NCBI GenBank assembly: GCA_018332375.1
Contig: BOPV01000001.1
Span: 3,100,001-3,164,000, forward strand
Direction: 5' to 3'
DNA length: 64,000 nt
Source of the DNA: Roseiterribacter gracilis
GTDB taxonomy: Bacteria; Pseudomonadota; Alphaproteobacteria; BOG-932; Roseiterribacteraceae
Shown here: positions 7,714 to 16,831 of the stretch, in pieces
Layout: the number at the start of each line of letters is the position of its first letter
How positions within the stretch are numbered: the stretch's first letter is position 1
Notes under the pieces: generated by a model
What the model was told of the DNA's origin: nothing
The model's database searches: none
What the model saw: the letters and a program-made list of their open reading frames with translations, nothing else
Translations under genes and position numbers: made by a program

Positions 7714-10232
7714 TTCAAAAACGCGTCGAGCTGTTGCAGCAGCGACGGTAGCTCTTTTGCACGCTGCCGGATTTCCGCACTGACGAGTCTCGCTTCGCCG
7801 CGCCCGTCGCGCGGCAGGTTGGCCGCCGCATACTCGTCCAACCGCGTGGCGCAATCGAACGCGGCGCAATCCGACAACAGCGACGACCCCAGGGCGAAAT
7901 GCTCGACCGCGTCGGCTGCTTCGCCGAACGCGTTCGGATTTTGCGCCAGAAATTGCCAGGTCAGCGTCTCGTGCCGGCCAGCCAGCGCCAGGCGCGTCAA
8001 CGTCGGCCCGCGCAGCTCCAACGCCATGCGCCCTTCGCGAATCCGGTCCAACAAGATTTGCGCCAAGGCCGGATCGCGCACTGCGCCGAGGGCTTCATAG
8101 AGAAACAGCGTCTCGATCCGGTCGCGGGACGTTTCGGCGCGCGCGAGCAAACGTTCGAACGTCGCCGCATCGGCCGATCCCGCCGCCACGCGCAGCAGCG
8201 CATTGGCGATTGCAGGATGCGGTTTGGCGCCTGGTTCGGTTGCCGCCAGCGCAGCCCGCACCACCGTATCGTCGCCCAGCGATCCCAGTGCTTCGACCAA
8301 CGCTTCGCGCCGCAGCCGGTCGCCGGCCGTATCGCTGTCGCGCGGCGTGATGCCGATCGGATCCAGCGCCGGGCGCAGCACGCTGCGCGCAAAGCTGCGC
8401 AGCTTGCGTTGCACCGGGCTGTTGCGCGCCAGCGAGTCCAGCTCGAGCAGGAACGACGCCGCGCTTTGCCACACGGCTGGTGCGGTGTCGGCGGGCATAC
8501 GGCGCAGCAATTCCAAGCCGCGAGCCAATGGCTGCGCGCCTGCAATCGCCAGCGCGCGCGCATCGTCCAGCAGCACGATCTGGTCGGTCGGCGGCAGGCT
8601 GGCGAACCGGTCGCGCAGCTTTTCGAAGGCCGTGTCGTCATAGCGCGTACGCGCATAGCCGTAATCGCCGCCATTCACCGTGAATGGCCCGCAGGCTCCG
8701 TCAAACGCGGCTTCGCGTTCGATCGTTGCTTTGCGCAGTGCGCCGTTCGGCATGCGCACGAACAACGCCACAGGATGCGCGTCCTTCTGCGTCACCGTCA
8801 GATGTCCGCGCGTGCCGCGACAGACGAGCTTGGCATCCAGCAGCGGCACGCCCTGTCGCTCGGCCAGCGCGCGCGCGAATTGCGCGACGTCGCGGCCGCT
8901 TTCTTCCCGCAACACCGCCCACAATTGATCGGTCGTGGCCGACCCGAATGCGAAGCGCTTCATCCAGCGGCGCAGCCCGTTGCGAAACGTCTCGGCGCCC
9001 AACTGCGCTTCGACGGCGTGCACGACTGCATAGCCTTTGGAATAGGTGACGTCGTCGAACACGGCGTTGGCCTGATCGGACGAACTCACATTCTGCACGA
9101 CAGCGTGCGTGGCGTTGACCGAGTCGCGGCGCATCGCCGTGTCCCGGTCGTGCCGGCCTTGCAGGCCAAGCTGCCAGTCGGGATGCAGCAAGTCGGCGGC
9201 GCGATGCTGCATCCAGGTGGCAAATCCTTCGTTCAGCCACAGATCGTCCCAGGCGCGCATCGTCACCAGATTGCCGAACCATTGATGCGCAATCTCGTGC
9301 GAGATGGTGGCGAAGACCTGCTCGCGTTGGGAATCCGGTTGGGTGGCGGGATCGAACAACAGCAGCTGTTCAAAGAAGGTGACGCCGCCCCAATTCTCCA
9401 TTGCCTGAAACCCGGCCGAACCCGGGATCGCAATCATGTCCAGCTTGGGAAGCGGATAGGGCGCCTGAAAATAGTCGGTGTAGAGCGCAAGCAGCTTGAC
9501 CGCTTCTTCCAGCGGAAACCGCCCGCGTTCGATCTCGCCGCGCGGCGTGATCACGCGCACGTCGGTCGTGCCGCTTTTGGCGCTGATGGTTTCGAAGTCA
9601 CCGATCACCAGCACGACGAGATAGCTCGACATGCGCGGCGTCGGTTGAAAGCGCGTCGTCGCGCCATCCTGGGCCGCAACCGGCATGTTCGAAATCGCCG
9701 TCATGCCCGGCGGCGCAACGGTCGACAGTTCAAACACGGCTTTGGCGTCGGGCTGGTCGAGACACGGCATGAAACGCCGCCCGTCCGTCGCTTCGAACTG
9801 CGTCGCCAGCAACCGCGCCTTCTTGCCCGACGGCTCGTTGTAATCGACCGCGAAAAACCCGAACGGCGCCTGCCGGATGCGGCCGGCATAGTCGATCGCG
9901 ATCTCGTGCTTGCCGACCGGCAGCGGTGCGGTCGGATAAATCACCAGTCGCTCGGACTTGGGTTCGACCTCAAACTGCGCCGGCTTGCCGTCGACCGTGA
10001 CGGTCGCAATCTCCAGCTCGGCTGCGTGCAACGTCACGCGTGCCAGCGCCGCCGTCGCGTCGAGCGCAATCTCCATCCTGCCGGTGAAGCGCAACTTCTC
10101 CGCATCCGGCACGATATGCAGCCGGTAGCGCTGGACGGTGAGTTTCTCTTTCAGCTCATCGACGACACCCGACGCGGCGTTGGCGAGGTTGGGAAGCAGC
10201 AGGGCGAGGACGATAAGGAGAGCGCGCAACAC
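7710..10232 (-). CDS. M1 family aminopeptidase, exported
   Basis: An 840-residue zinc metallopeptidase that should remove N-terminal residues from peptides, probably in the periplasm. Residues 1-20 form a signal peptide ending ANAASG. The M1 signatures are complete: the GAMEN-type exopeptidase motif as QAMENW (276-281), the zinc motif HEIAHQWF (His312, Glu313, His316) and the third ligand Glu335 in LNEGFATW. The C-terminal half is the helical ERAP1-like domain. Length is normal for the family. The gene is monocistronic in appearance, with its start facing an S41-like protease gene 161 bases away. The TAG stop overlaps the TAA of the Hpt-like gene. Confidence 0.93.
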   Translation of the reverse strand: MLRALLIVLALLLPNLANAASGVVDELKEKLTVQRYRLHIVPDAEKLRFTGRMEIALDATAALARVTLHAAELEIATVTVDGKPAQFEVEPKSERLVIYPTAPLPVGKHEIAIDYAGRIRQAPFGFFAVDYNEPSGKKARLLATQFEATDGRRFMPCLDQPDAKAVFELSTVAPPGMTAISNMPVAAQDGATTRFQPTPRMSSYLVVLVIGDFETISAKSGTTDVRVITPRGEIERGRFPLEEAVKLLALYTDYFQAPYPLPKLDMIAIPGSAGFQAMENWGGVTFFEQLLLFDPATQPDSQREQVFATISHEIAHQWFGNLVTMRAWDDLWLNEGFATWMQHRAADLLHPDWQLGLQGRHDRDTAMRRDSVNATHAVVQNVSSSDQANAVFDDVTYSKGYAVVHAVEAQLGAETFRNGLRRWMKRFAFGSATTDQLWAVLREESGRDVAQFARALAERQGVPLLDAKLVCRGTRGHLTVTQKDAHPVALFVRMPNGALRKATIEREAAFDGACGPFTVNGGDYGYARTRYDDTAFEKLRDRFASLPPTDQIVLLDDARALAIAGAQPLARGLELLRRMPADTAPAVWQSAASFLLELDSLARNSPVQRKLRSFARSVLRPALDPIGITPRDSDTAGDRLRREALVEALGSLGDDTVVRAALAATEPGAKPHPAIANALLRVAAGSADAATFERLLARAETSRDRIETLFLYEALGAVRDPALAQILLDRIREGRMALELRGPTLTRLALAGRHETLTWQFLAQNPNAFGEAADAVEHFALGSSLLSDCAAFDCATRLDEYAAANLPRDGRGEARLVSAEIRQRAKELPSLLQQLDAFLN

Positions 10233-10393
10233 GAAACGAGCTTGCCCGATTCAGGCGAAGCATCGCTACAGGCGTCGGCCTTCAGCGCGCACGCTTCGCA
10301 ACGGCGTCCGTCGCCGACCACACGACCGCGCGCAATGTTCAGCGCACCGGGTAGAGCTTGTCCCGAGCGTGTCGCTTACTTTACAGTCGTTGC

Positions 10394-11827
10394 ATGCGTA
10401 AAGTTGCAGTATCTGTTGCTTTGCTTTGTTTCGTATATACGTCTGCGGCGGCCGAGGACTGGCCGTCACTAACGCGCGCTGATGTAACGGCCATACGTGC
10501 AGCAGTTGCCGCCGATCATCCCGGTTGGGTTTGGGACGGCGATCCCGGTTTCCGCGCGCGCGTCGAAGCCGGGTACGCGGCCGCAATGCAGGCCGCTGCA
10601 GCGGCCCGGCATGCATCCAGCTCTTGCGCAGTGGTCAATCGCATGATCGCTCGTTTTGACGACGGCCATGTCGGCGCCGAGTGTCGCGACGAAGAACCCC
10701 CGCGCTGGGCAGGCCTGATTGTTGTGCGCAGCCCAGCGGGCGTTTGGCAGGTAGCCGCCAGTCGGCGCGAAGACGTTCCGCGCGGCGCGCAACTTGTTGA
10801 ATGCGATGGCGTGCCGGTCGAGCGACTATACGAGCAGCGTGTTCGCGAGACACTCGGACGCTGGGAGGTCGAGGCGCAGCGTACGCGGCAAGCGCCGCGC
10901 CTCTTGCTCGACGAGCACGACCCGCTGCTGCCGCTGCCCCGGGTTTGCAAAATCACAACAGCCGCTGATGTGCGTGACGTGACGCTCGCATGGGAGCCGA
11001 TCACCTGGAACGAGTGGCGGGTGGCAAGAAGTGCGGCGATCGGGACCGTGCCGCCGATCGGGTTGCGTCGTGTCGCAGATGGCGGCTGGTGGATTACGCT
11101 CAGCTCGTCCGGTGGGGGAGATCCGGCGAAATATCAGCCCGCGCTCGAGAAGCTGATGACGGATCTTGAAGCGAATACGGACGAGCTACGCAACGCTCCA
11201 TTTGTGGTGATCGACGTGCGTGGCAACTCGGGTGGCAGCTCGCGCTGGGGCGAGAAACTCGCGGTCGTTCTTTGGGGGCAAGACTTCGTCAAATCCGTTC
11301 GCCCTGCCCTTGGACGCACTTTGTGGCGCGCGAGCCCCGGCATGCTGGCGCTGCATCGGGAAGCGCAACGCACGCTGCTGCGCTTAGGCACACCGTCGAG
11401 CTATTTCGATGGTGTCGTTGCGGGTATCGAAAGCGCCGTCAACGATGGGGCGCTGTTCTATGAGGCAGCGGCGGCGACGCCTTCTCGCTTCGACGTGCCG
11501 CCACCTAATCCAGTTCGTGGAAAGGTTGTACTGCTCACCGACAATGCGTGCGGCAGCGCGTGCCTCGACCTAGTTGATCTCATCTATCGCGTGCCAGGCT
11601 TGCTGCATGTCGGGCGACCGACCTCGGCAGACACGTTATACCTGGAACTTCGAACGCAAACGCTCGCGGGCGATCGCGTCAAGTTGAGCCTGCCGAGCAA
11701 GATCTGGCCCGATCGTCCGCGCCGCAGCAACGTAGCCTACGAACCTTCCGAGCTGTGGACCGGCGACGCGGGCGATGAAGCCGGGATCGAGGCTTGGATC
11801 CGCAAATTGGCGCTGCCGGCCGAATGA
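10394..11827 (+). CDS. S41-like (C-terminal-processing type) protease, exported
   Basis: A 477-residue protein from the ATG at 10394, chosen because it begins directly with a signal peptide (MRKVAVSVALLCFVYTSAAA). The core resembles the S41/tail-specific protease fold: strand VVIDVRGNSGGSSRWG near 270-285 and the nucleophile-region motif LTDNACGSACLDL with probable catalytic Ser388. No PDZ domain is obvious, as in several secreted S41 members. Codon choice is looser and more AT-tolerant than in flanking genes (for example the 10400-10445 stretch), possibly indicating more recent acquisition. It stands alone, divergent from the aminopeptidase. The substrate is unknown. Confidence 0.75.
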   Translation: MRKVAVSVALLCFVYTSAAAEDWPSLTRADVTAIRAAVAADHPGWVWDGDPGFRARVEAGYAAAMQAAAAARHASSSCAVVNRMIARFDDGHVGAECRDEEPPRWAGLIVVRSPAGVWQVAASRREDVPRGAQLVECDGVPVERLYEQRVRETLGRWEVEAQRTRQAPRLLLDEHDPLLPLPRVCKITTAADVRDVTLAWEPITWNEWRVARSAAIGTVPPIGLRRVADGGWWITLSSSGGGDPAKYQPALEKLMTDLEANTDELRNAPFVVIDVRGNSGGSSRWGEKLAVVLWGQDFVKSVRPALGRTLWRASPGMLALHREAQRTLLRLGTPSSYFDGVVAGIESAVNDGALFYEAAAATPSRFDVPPPNPVRGKVVLLTDNACGSACLDLVDLIYRVPGLLHVGRPTSADTLYLELRTQTLAGDRVKLSLPSKIWPDRPRRSNVAYEPSELWTGDAGDEAGIEAWIRKLALPAE

Positions 11828-11876
11828 AACCGCAGCGCTTCGAGCGCGAAGGGACTGCCCGTCACGGCGCCTCATC

Positions 11877-12956
11877 TTAGCGTCCGTCGTTGCGCACCGC
11901 GTCTTCAATCGCCTTGCCGACTTCGACCGTCGTTGCCGTGCCGCCCAGGTCGCGCGTGCGCGGTCCGTGTTCGAGCACGGTTTCGATTGCGCGCAGCACG
12001 CGGGCGGCGGCGTCGGGATGGCCCAGATGTTCGAGCATCATCGAGGCACACCAGATCTGGCCGATCGGATTGGCGATGCCCTTGCCCGCAATGTCGGGCG
12101 CCGAACCGTGCACCGGTTCGAACAGCGACGGGAATTTGCGTTCGGGATTCAGGTTCGCCGACGGCGCAATGCCGATCGTGCCGGTGCAGGCTGGACCCAG
12201 GTCCGACAGAATGTCGCCGAACAGGTTCGAGGCCACGACCACGTCGAACCAATCGGGATGCTGCACGAAGTGCGCGGTCAGAATGTCGATGTGGAATTTG
12301 TCGACGTTGATGCCGGGATAGTCCTTGGCCATCGCCTCGACGCGCTCGTCCCAGTATGGCATCGAAATCGAAATGCCGTTCGACTTGGTCGCCGAGGTGA
12401 CGTGTTTCTTCGGGCGCTTGGAAGCCATCTCGAACGCGAATTTCAGAATCCGGTCGACGCCCGTGCGCGTGAAGACGCTTTCCTGCAACACGAATTCGCG
12501 GTCGGTGCCGGGGAACATCTTGCCGCCAACCGACGAATATTCGCCCTCGGTATTTTCGCGCACGACGTAGAAATCAATGTCGCCTGGCTTGCGATCGGCC
12601 AGCGGCGACTTCACGCCCGGCATCAATCGCACCGGACGCAGATTGACGTATTGATCGAATCCCCGCCGAAATTGGATCAAAGATCCCCACAGCGACACGT
12701 GATCGGGCACGCTGGCGGGCCAGCCGACGGCGCCGAAAAAGATCGCGTCGTGCTTGCCGATTTGCGCCGCCCAGTCTTCCGGCATCATGCGGCCGTTGCG
12801 CAGAAAATACGCGCTGCTCCAGTCGAACGAGTCGTAGTGCAGATCGAGATCGAAGCGCGACGCGACCGCGTCGAGCACGCGCAAACCTTCGGGAACGACT
12901 TCAGTGCCGATACCGTCCCCCGGAATAACCGCGACGCGTTGTTTGTTGGACGTCAT
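11877..12956 (-). CDS. Tartrate dehydrogenase/decarboxylase-like enzyme (isocitrate/isopropylmalate DH family), copy B
   Basis: A 359-residue NAD- and metal-dependent decarboxylating dehydrogenase. The start VAVIPGDGIGTEVVPEG, the active-site VRENTEGEYSSVGG, and the C-terminal NLFGDILSDLGP and NPERKFPSLFEPVHGSAPD segments define the family; absence of leucine-operon neighbours and the YSSVGG form favour the tartrate/D-malate group over LeuB. It would convert tartrate or D-malate to oxaloglycolate-derived products or pyruvate. Its ATG overlaps the permease stop (ATGA), so it is the last gene of a transporter operon that also contains a second copy at 15647-16720. A few dozen bases separate it from the converging protease gene. 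Confidence 0.85.
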   Translation of the reverse strand: MTSNKQRVAVIPGDGIGTEVVPEGLRVLDAVASRFDLDLHYDSFDWSSAYFLRNGRMMPEDWAAQIGKHDAIFFGAVGWPASVPDHVSLWGSLIQFRRGFDQYVNLRPVRLMPGVKSPLADRKPGDIDFYVVRENTEGEYSSVGGKMFPGTDREFVLQESVFTRTGVDRILKFAFEMASKRPKKHVTSATKSNGISISMPYWDERVEAMAKDYPGINVDKFHIDILTAHFVQHPDWFDVVVASNLFGDILSDLGPACTGTIGIAPSANLNPERKFPSLFEPVHGSAPDIAGKGIANPIGQIWCASMMLEHLGHPDAAARVLRAIETVLEHGPRTRDLGGTATTVEVGKAIEDAVRNDGR

Positions 12957-13810
12957 GTCTGCATGCCCCAGCGCCGCACCGTGCGGGCTTCGATGGTTCG
13001 GAAGATCAGGTTTTCGACCAGCAGGCCGATAATGATGACGCAGAACAGGCCGGCGAAGACGCTGGGGATTTCCAGCTGGTTTTTCTTTTCGAAAATGAAC
13101 CAGCCGAGACCGCCCGATCCCGAGCTGACGCCAAACACAAGCTCAGCCGCGATCAAGGTACGCCACGCAAACGCCCAGCCGATTTTGAGGCCGGTCAGGA
13201 TCGATGGAAACGCCGCCGGGATCAGGATCTTGGTGACATAGCCCAGGCCCGAGAGACCGTAATTCTTGCCCACCATGCGCAGCGTATTCGAGACCGATTT
13301 GAATCCCGAATGGGTATTCAGCGCGACCGCCCACAACACCGAATGGACCAGCACGAAAATCAGACTGCCTGTGCCAAGCCCGAACCAGATCAATGCCAGC
13401 GGCAGCAGCGCGATCGCGGGCAGCGGGTTGAACATCGAGGTCAGCGTTTCCAGCAGGTCCTGGCCAAAGCGCGTTGAGATTGCGAGGCCGGTGAAGATGG
13501 CCGCGATCAGCAGGCCGATCGCATAACCTTGCAACAAGATGCGGATCGAATGGCCGGCGCGCTGCAGAATGCCGCCCGTGCGAATCCCATCCCAGAACGC
13601 GTCGACCGTGGCGAGGAAGGTCGGGAAGACCAGCTCGTTATTGACCCAGCGCGCATAGAGTTCCCAGACCAGCGCCAGCACGACCAGAATCGCTGCCTTG
13701 CGCACATAGCCCTGGTTCCAGATTCGCTCGAACGTAGTCAGCGGCTTCTGCACCACGCCGAATGCATTGTCGGTGGCGAGCTCGCGGACGAACTCAGGCC
13801 GCTCAGTCAT
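12953..13810 (-). CDS. ABC transporter permease, SsuC/TauC type
   Basis: A 285-residue inner-membrane protein with about six hydrophobic helices, the binding-protein-dependent transport permease fold. The cytoplasmic coupling loop appears around residues 170-200, in the segment GYVTKILIPAAFPSILTGLK, which matches the EAA loop of nitrate/sulfonate/taurine importers. It overlaps the ATPase gene upstream by 8 bases and the dehydrogenase gene downstream by 4, showing tight coupling. Together with the ATPase and binding protein it forms one complete importer, presumably for the acid used by the flanking dehydrogenases (inference from operon content). Confidence 0.9.
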   Translation of the reverse strand: MTERPEFVRELATDNAFGVVQKPLTTFERIWNQGYVRKAAILVVLALVWELYARWVNNELVFPTFLATVDAFWDGIRTGGILQRAGHSIRILLQGYAIGLLIAAIFTGLAISTRFGQDLLETLTSMFNPLPAIALLPLALIWFGLGTGSLIFVLVHSVLWAVALNTHSGFKSVSNTLRMVGKNYGLSGLGYVTKILIPAAFPSILTGLKIGWAFAWRTLIAAELVFGVSSGSGGLGWFIFEKKNQLEIPSVFAGLFCVIIIGLLVENLIFRTIEARTVRRWGMQT

Positions 13811-14573
13811 GGACCTGCTCCACTTCGTCAGCGAACAGCATGCGTTGAATTTTTTCCGTCAGCGCCATGCCGGTCGCGGAATCGATCTTGTCCTGGCCGT
13901 TGCTGTTCAGTTCGGCCTTCACCTGTCCCGGATGTGGCGACAGGAGAAGAATGCGGCTGCCGATTTTGACCGCTTCCGGAATCGAATGGGTGACGAACAA
14001 CACGGTGAACTTGGTGTCGTCCCACAGCTGCAGAAGTTCATCCTGCATCTTGCGCCGGGTCAGCGCATCGAGCGCCGCGAACGGCTCGTCCATCAACAGA
14101 ATGTCGGGTTCCATCGCCATGCCGCGCGCGATCGCAACGCGCGCCTTCATGCCGCCCGACAACATATGCGGATAGGAATCGGCGAACTTGGTCAGGTTCA
14201 CCTTGTCGATATAGTGCAGCGCCTTTTCTTCGGCCGCCCGCGTCGACATGCGCGCGCCCGACGTCAAAGCGAACATGACGTTCTGCTTCACCGTCTTCCA
14301 CGGCAGCAGCTGATCGAATTCCTGAAACACCATCATCCGGTCGGGACCGGGCTTGGTGACCTCGCGTCCTTTCAAGGTGATGGTGCCTTCGACCGGCGTC
14401 ATGTAACCGCCGACTGCTTTCAGCAAGGTCGACTTGCCGCAACCGGACGGGCCCAACAGCACGAACCGATCCGATTGCAGCACTTCAAAGTCGACGCGAT
14501 AGGTCGCGGTGACGAGATGGTCACGCGTCTTGTATTGCAGCGTGACGCCGCGAACATCGAGCAATGCAGTCAC
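13803..14573 (-). CDS. ABC transporter ATP-binding protein, SsuB/TauB type
   Basis: A 256-residue nucleotide-binding subunit. Walker A is LGPSGCGKST near residue 37, the signature is LSGGMKARVAIARG (with Met where LSGGQ is usual, a common variant), Walker B is ILLMDEPFAALD, and the switch His is in VLFVTHSIPEA. The protein energises the permease encoded immediately downstream. It starts 6 bases after the binding-protein stop. The family assignment to nitrate/sulfonate/taurine importers is firm; the cargo is inferred from the flanking tartrate dehydrogenase genes. Confidence 0.92.
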   Translation of the reverse strand: MTALLDVRGVTLQYKTRDHLVTATYRVDFEVLQSDRFVLLGPSGCGKSTLLKAVGGYMTPVEGTITLKGREVTKPGPDRMMVFQEFDQLLPWKTVKQNVMFALTSGARMSTRAAEEKALHYIDKVNLTKFADSYPHMLSGGMKARVAIARGMAMEPDILLMDEPFAALDALTRRKMQDELLQLWDDTKFTVLFVTHSIPEAVKIGSRILLLSPHPGQVKAELNSNGQDKIDSATGMALTEKIQRMLFADEVEQVHD

Positions 14574-14579
14574 CCTGCT

Positions 14580-15590
14580 TCAGCTCCCGGGAAGATTGTG
14601 CACGTTGGGGAAGAACAGATCTTTCCAGCTGGCCGGCTTCACCTTGATGGTGCCGATCTGCTCCATGAATTCGGCCGTCACCATGGTCTTGTTCGGCGTC
14701 AATGTCATGTCGATCTCGGGATCGTTCAGCATCTGCATCAGCTGTTCGATCGTCTCGTTGGTGTTGGCCATGCGCTTGTACAGCTCGGCCGCCGCTTGCT
14801 TGTTCTTGTTGATCCAGTCGGTTGCTTCGGCGAACGCAGCCGCAAAGGCGGCATAGGCTTTCGGATTCGCGTTGGCGAATTTCGAGGTGGTCCAGACGAC
14901 GTTGAACGTCGCGCGACCGCCCAGAATGTCATAGTTCTTGGCCACGACGCGAAAGCCCTTGGCCTTCTCGGTGTAGGAGAAGGGCGGCGACGCGAAATGC
15001 GCGGTGATAGCGCCGCTGCCCGACAACAAGGCGACCATCGCTTCGGGATGCGGCAGCGACACGGTCAGCGGATCCAGCTTAGCGAAGTTCTCTTTGCCGA
15101 AGGCCTGCGCCGCTGCCTGTTCCAGCAACATCGCCTGGGTCGACACTTTCACCGACGTGACCGCGATCTTGTCCTTCTCGGTGAAGTCCTTGACCGACTT
15201 CACGTTGGGATTCGACGTGATCAGTTCGACCGGCATGTTGTTGAGCGCGCCGACGCCTTTGACGGCGAGCGGCGAATCCTTGGTCTTCGACCAAAGCGTA
15301 ATCAACCCCGGCACGCCGCCGCTGGCGAAATCCAACCCGCCCGACAAGAGCGCGTCGTTCATCGCCGCCGGCCCGCCCAGCTTCGCCCAGGTGACTTTGA
15401 GGTCGATCCCGCCGTCTTTGGCGTGCTTCTCGATCAGCTTCTGGTCTTCCATGACCATCAGCGCGAGATAGGACAGGCCGTATTGCTGCGCCGCGCGAAT
15501 TTCATTGACCTCGGCCCGCGCGCGTTCGGCGTAGAGCACGCCGGTGGTTAGCATTGCGGCGAGCAACGCGCATGAAATCACCTTTTTCAT
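14580..15590 (-). CDS. ABC transporter substrate-binding protein, NMT1/SsuA type
   Basis: A 336-residue periplasmic protein with a signal peptide (about residues 1-26, cleavage after RARA). The body has the two-lobed NMT1-like fold; visible hallmarks are GGVPGLITLWSKTKD, ATFNVVWTTSKFANANPK and the C-terminal KPASWKDLFFPNVHNLPGS. A strong AGGAGG ribosome-binding site precedes the ATG, consistent with binding proteins needing to exceed the membrane subunits. It is followed after 6 bases by the ATPase gene. It is a paralogue of the binding protein truncated at the left edge, so this region holds two related uptake systems. Confidence 0.92.
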   Translation of the reverse strand: MKKVISCALLAAMLTTGVLYAERARAEVNEIRAAQQYGLSYLALMVMEDQKLIEKHAKDGGIDLKVTWAKLGGPAAMNDALLSGGLDFASGGVPGLITLWSKTKDSPLAVKGVGALNNMPVELITSNPNVKSVKDFTEKDKIAVTSVKVSTQAMLLEQAAAQAFGKENFAKLDPLTVSLPHPEAMVALLSGSGAITAHFASPPFSYTEKAKGFRVVAKNYDILGGRATFNVVWTTSKFANANPKAYAAFAAAFAEATDWINKNKQAAAELYKRMANTNETIEQLMQMLNDPEIDMTLTPNKTMVTAEFMEQIGTIKVKPASWKDLFFPNVHNLPGS

Positions 15591-15646
15591 CGTCGCTTCC
15601 TCCTGGGTTCGTTTGTTTTTCGCGCGGACTTGTTTTGGGTGCCCGC

Positions 15647-16720
15647 TTAGTCGTTACTGCTGCGGATTGCCTCCACGACGGCATTGGTAATGTCGTCGGT
15701 TCTGGCCGTGCCGCCTAGATCGGGCGTGCGCAGGCCCGACGCGGTCACGCGCTCGACCGCGCGCATCAGCCGTTCGGCCGCGGCCGGCTCGCCCAGATGA
15801 TCCAGCATCATCGCGCCGGTCCAGAAGGTTGCGATCGGATTGGCGATCCCCTTGCCCGTAATGTCGAAGGCCGAGCCATGGATCGGCTCGAACATCGACG
15901 GGAAGTTGCGTTCGGGATTCAGATTGGCGGTCGGCGCCACGCCCAGGCTGCCTGCCAGCGCGCCGGCCAGATCGGACAGAATGTCGGCATGGAGGTTGGT
16001 CGCGACCACGACGTCGATCTTCTGCGGATATTTCACCATCCGCACCGTCATCGCATCGACCAGTTCCTTCTCGACTTTGACGTCGGGAAAGTCGCGCGCG
16101 ACTTCGGCTGCGATCTCATCCCACAACACCATGCCGTGGCGTTGCGCGTTTGATTTGGTGACCACGGTCAGATGTTTGCGCGGCCGGGACCGCGCGATCT
16201 GAAACGCGTAGCGCATGATCCGCGTGACGCCGACGCGCGTGAAGATCGAGGTTTCGGTCGCGACTTCTTCGGCATGACCGCGATGGGCGCGGCCGCCATG
16301 GCCGGCATATTCGCCCTCGCTATTCTCACGCACGATCACCCAGTCCAGCTCGCCGGTTTTCACGTCGCGCAGCGGACTTTCGACGCCGGGCAGAATGCGG
16401 GTCGGGCGCACATTGGCGTATTGGTCGAAGCCTTGGCAGATGCGCAGGCGCAGACCCCACAAGGTCAGATCGTCGGGCAGGTCGGGATCGCCGACGGCGC
16501 CGAAATAAATTGCGTCGAACTTCTTCAGCCGCTCCAGACCGTCTTCATCCATCATGCGGCCATGGGCGCGGTAATAATCCGAGCCCCACGGAAACGTTTC
16601 GACGGTCAGTTTGAAATCCTGACTGCGCTGCTCCAGTGCGCGCAGCACGGCGAGGCCGGCCGGAATTATCTCTTTGCCGATTCCGTCCGCCGGAATCGCT
16701 GCGATCTTGTGCTCGCGCAA
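15647..16720 (-). CDS. Tartrate dehydrogenase/decarboxylase-like enzyme, copy A
   Basis: A 357-residue paralogue of the enzyme at 11877-12956 with the same family landmarks: IAAIPADGIGKEIIPAG, VRENSEGEYAGHGG, DLAGALAGSLGVAPTANLN and FPSMFEPIHGSAFD. It carries AGHGG where copy B has SSVGG at the active-site loop, so the two copies may prefer different stereoisomers or substrates (inference). It is the first gene of the operon, followed after 56 bases by the binding-protein gene, and lies divergent from a GntR regulator 111 bases away. The GntR protein is the likely regulator of the whole unit. Confidence 0.85.
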   Translation of the reverse strand: MREHKIAAIPADGIGKEIIPAGLAVLRALEQRSQDFKLTVETFPWGSDYYRAHGRMMDEDGLERLKKFDAIYFGAVGDPDLPDDLTLWGLRLRICQGFDQYANVRPTRILPGVESPLRDVKTGELDWVIVRENSEGEYAGHGGRAHRGHAEEVATETSIFTRVGVTRIMRYAFQIARSRPRKHLTVVTKSNAQRHGMVLWDEIAAEVARDFPDVKVEKELVDAMTVRMVKYPQKIDVVVATNLHADILSDLAGALAGSLGVAPTANLNPERNFPSMFEPIHGSAFDITGKGIANPIATFWTGAMMLDHLGEPAAAERLMRAVERVTASGLRTPDLGGTARTDDITNAVVEAIRSSND

Positions 16721-16831
16721 GGAACTTCCTCCCGGTTGCGCCGCCTCACGTGGCGGTCTCTTCCATGCAAGTTGCCACGCTACCGTCGAGTGCGCATGGT
16801 GCGCGAGTCAACTACCCCCGGGGATCTTCAA

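Noticed and set aside
7899..10472. An 857-codon plus-strand open frame opposite the aminopeptidase gene
   Set aside because: Arg/His/Gln-rich shadow of a verified M1 peptidase on the other strand; no signal, motif or ribosome-binding site.
11775..13241. Plus-strand open frame opposite the dehydrogenase and permease genes
   Set aside because: Same shadow character; the minus-strand genes carry full catalytic and membrane signatures.
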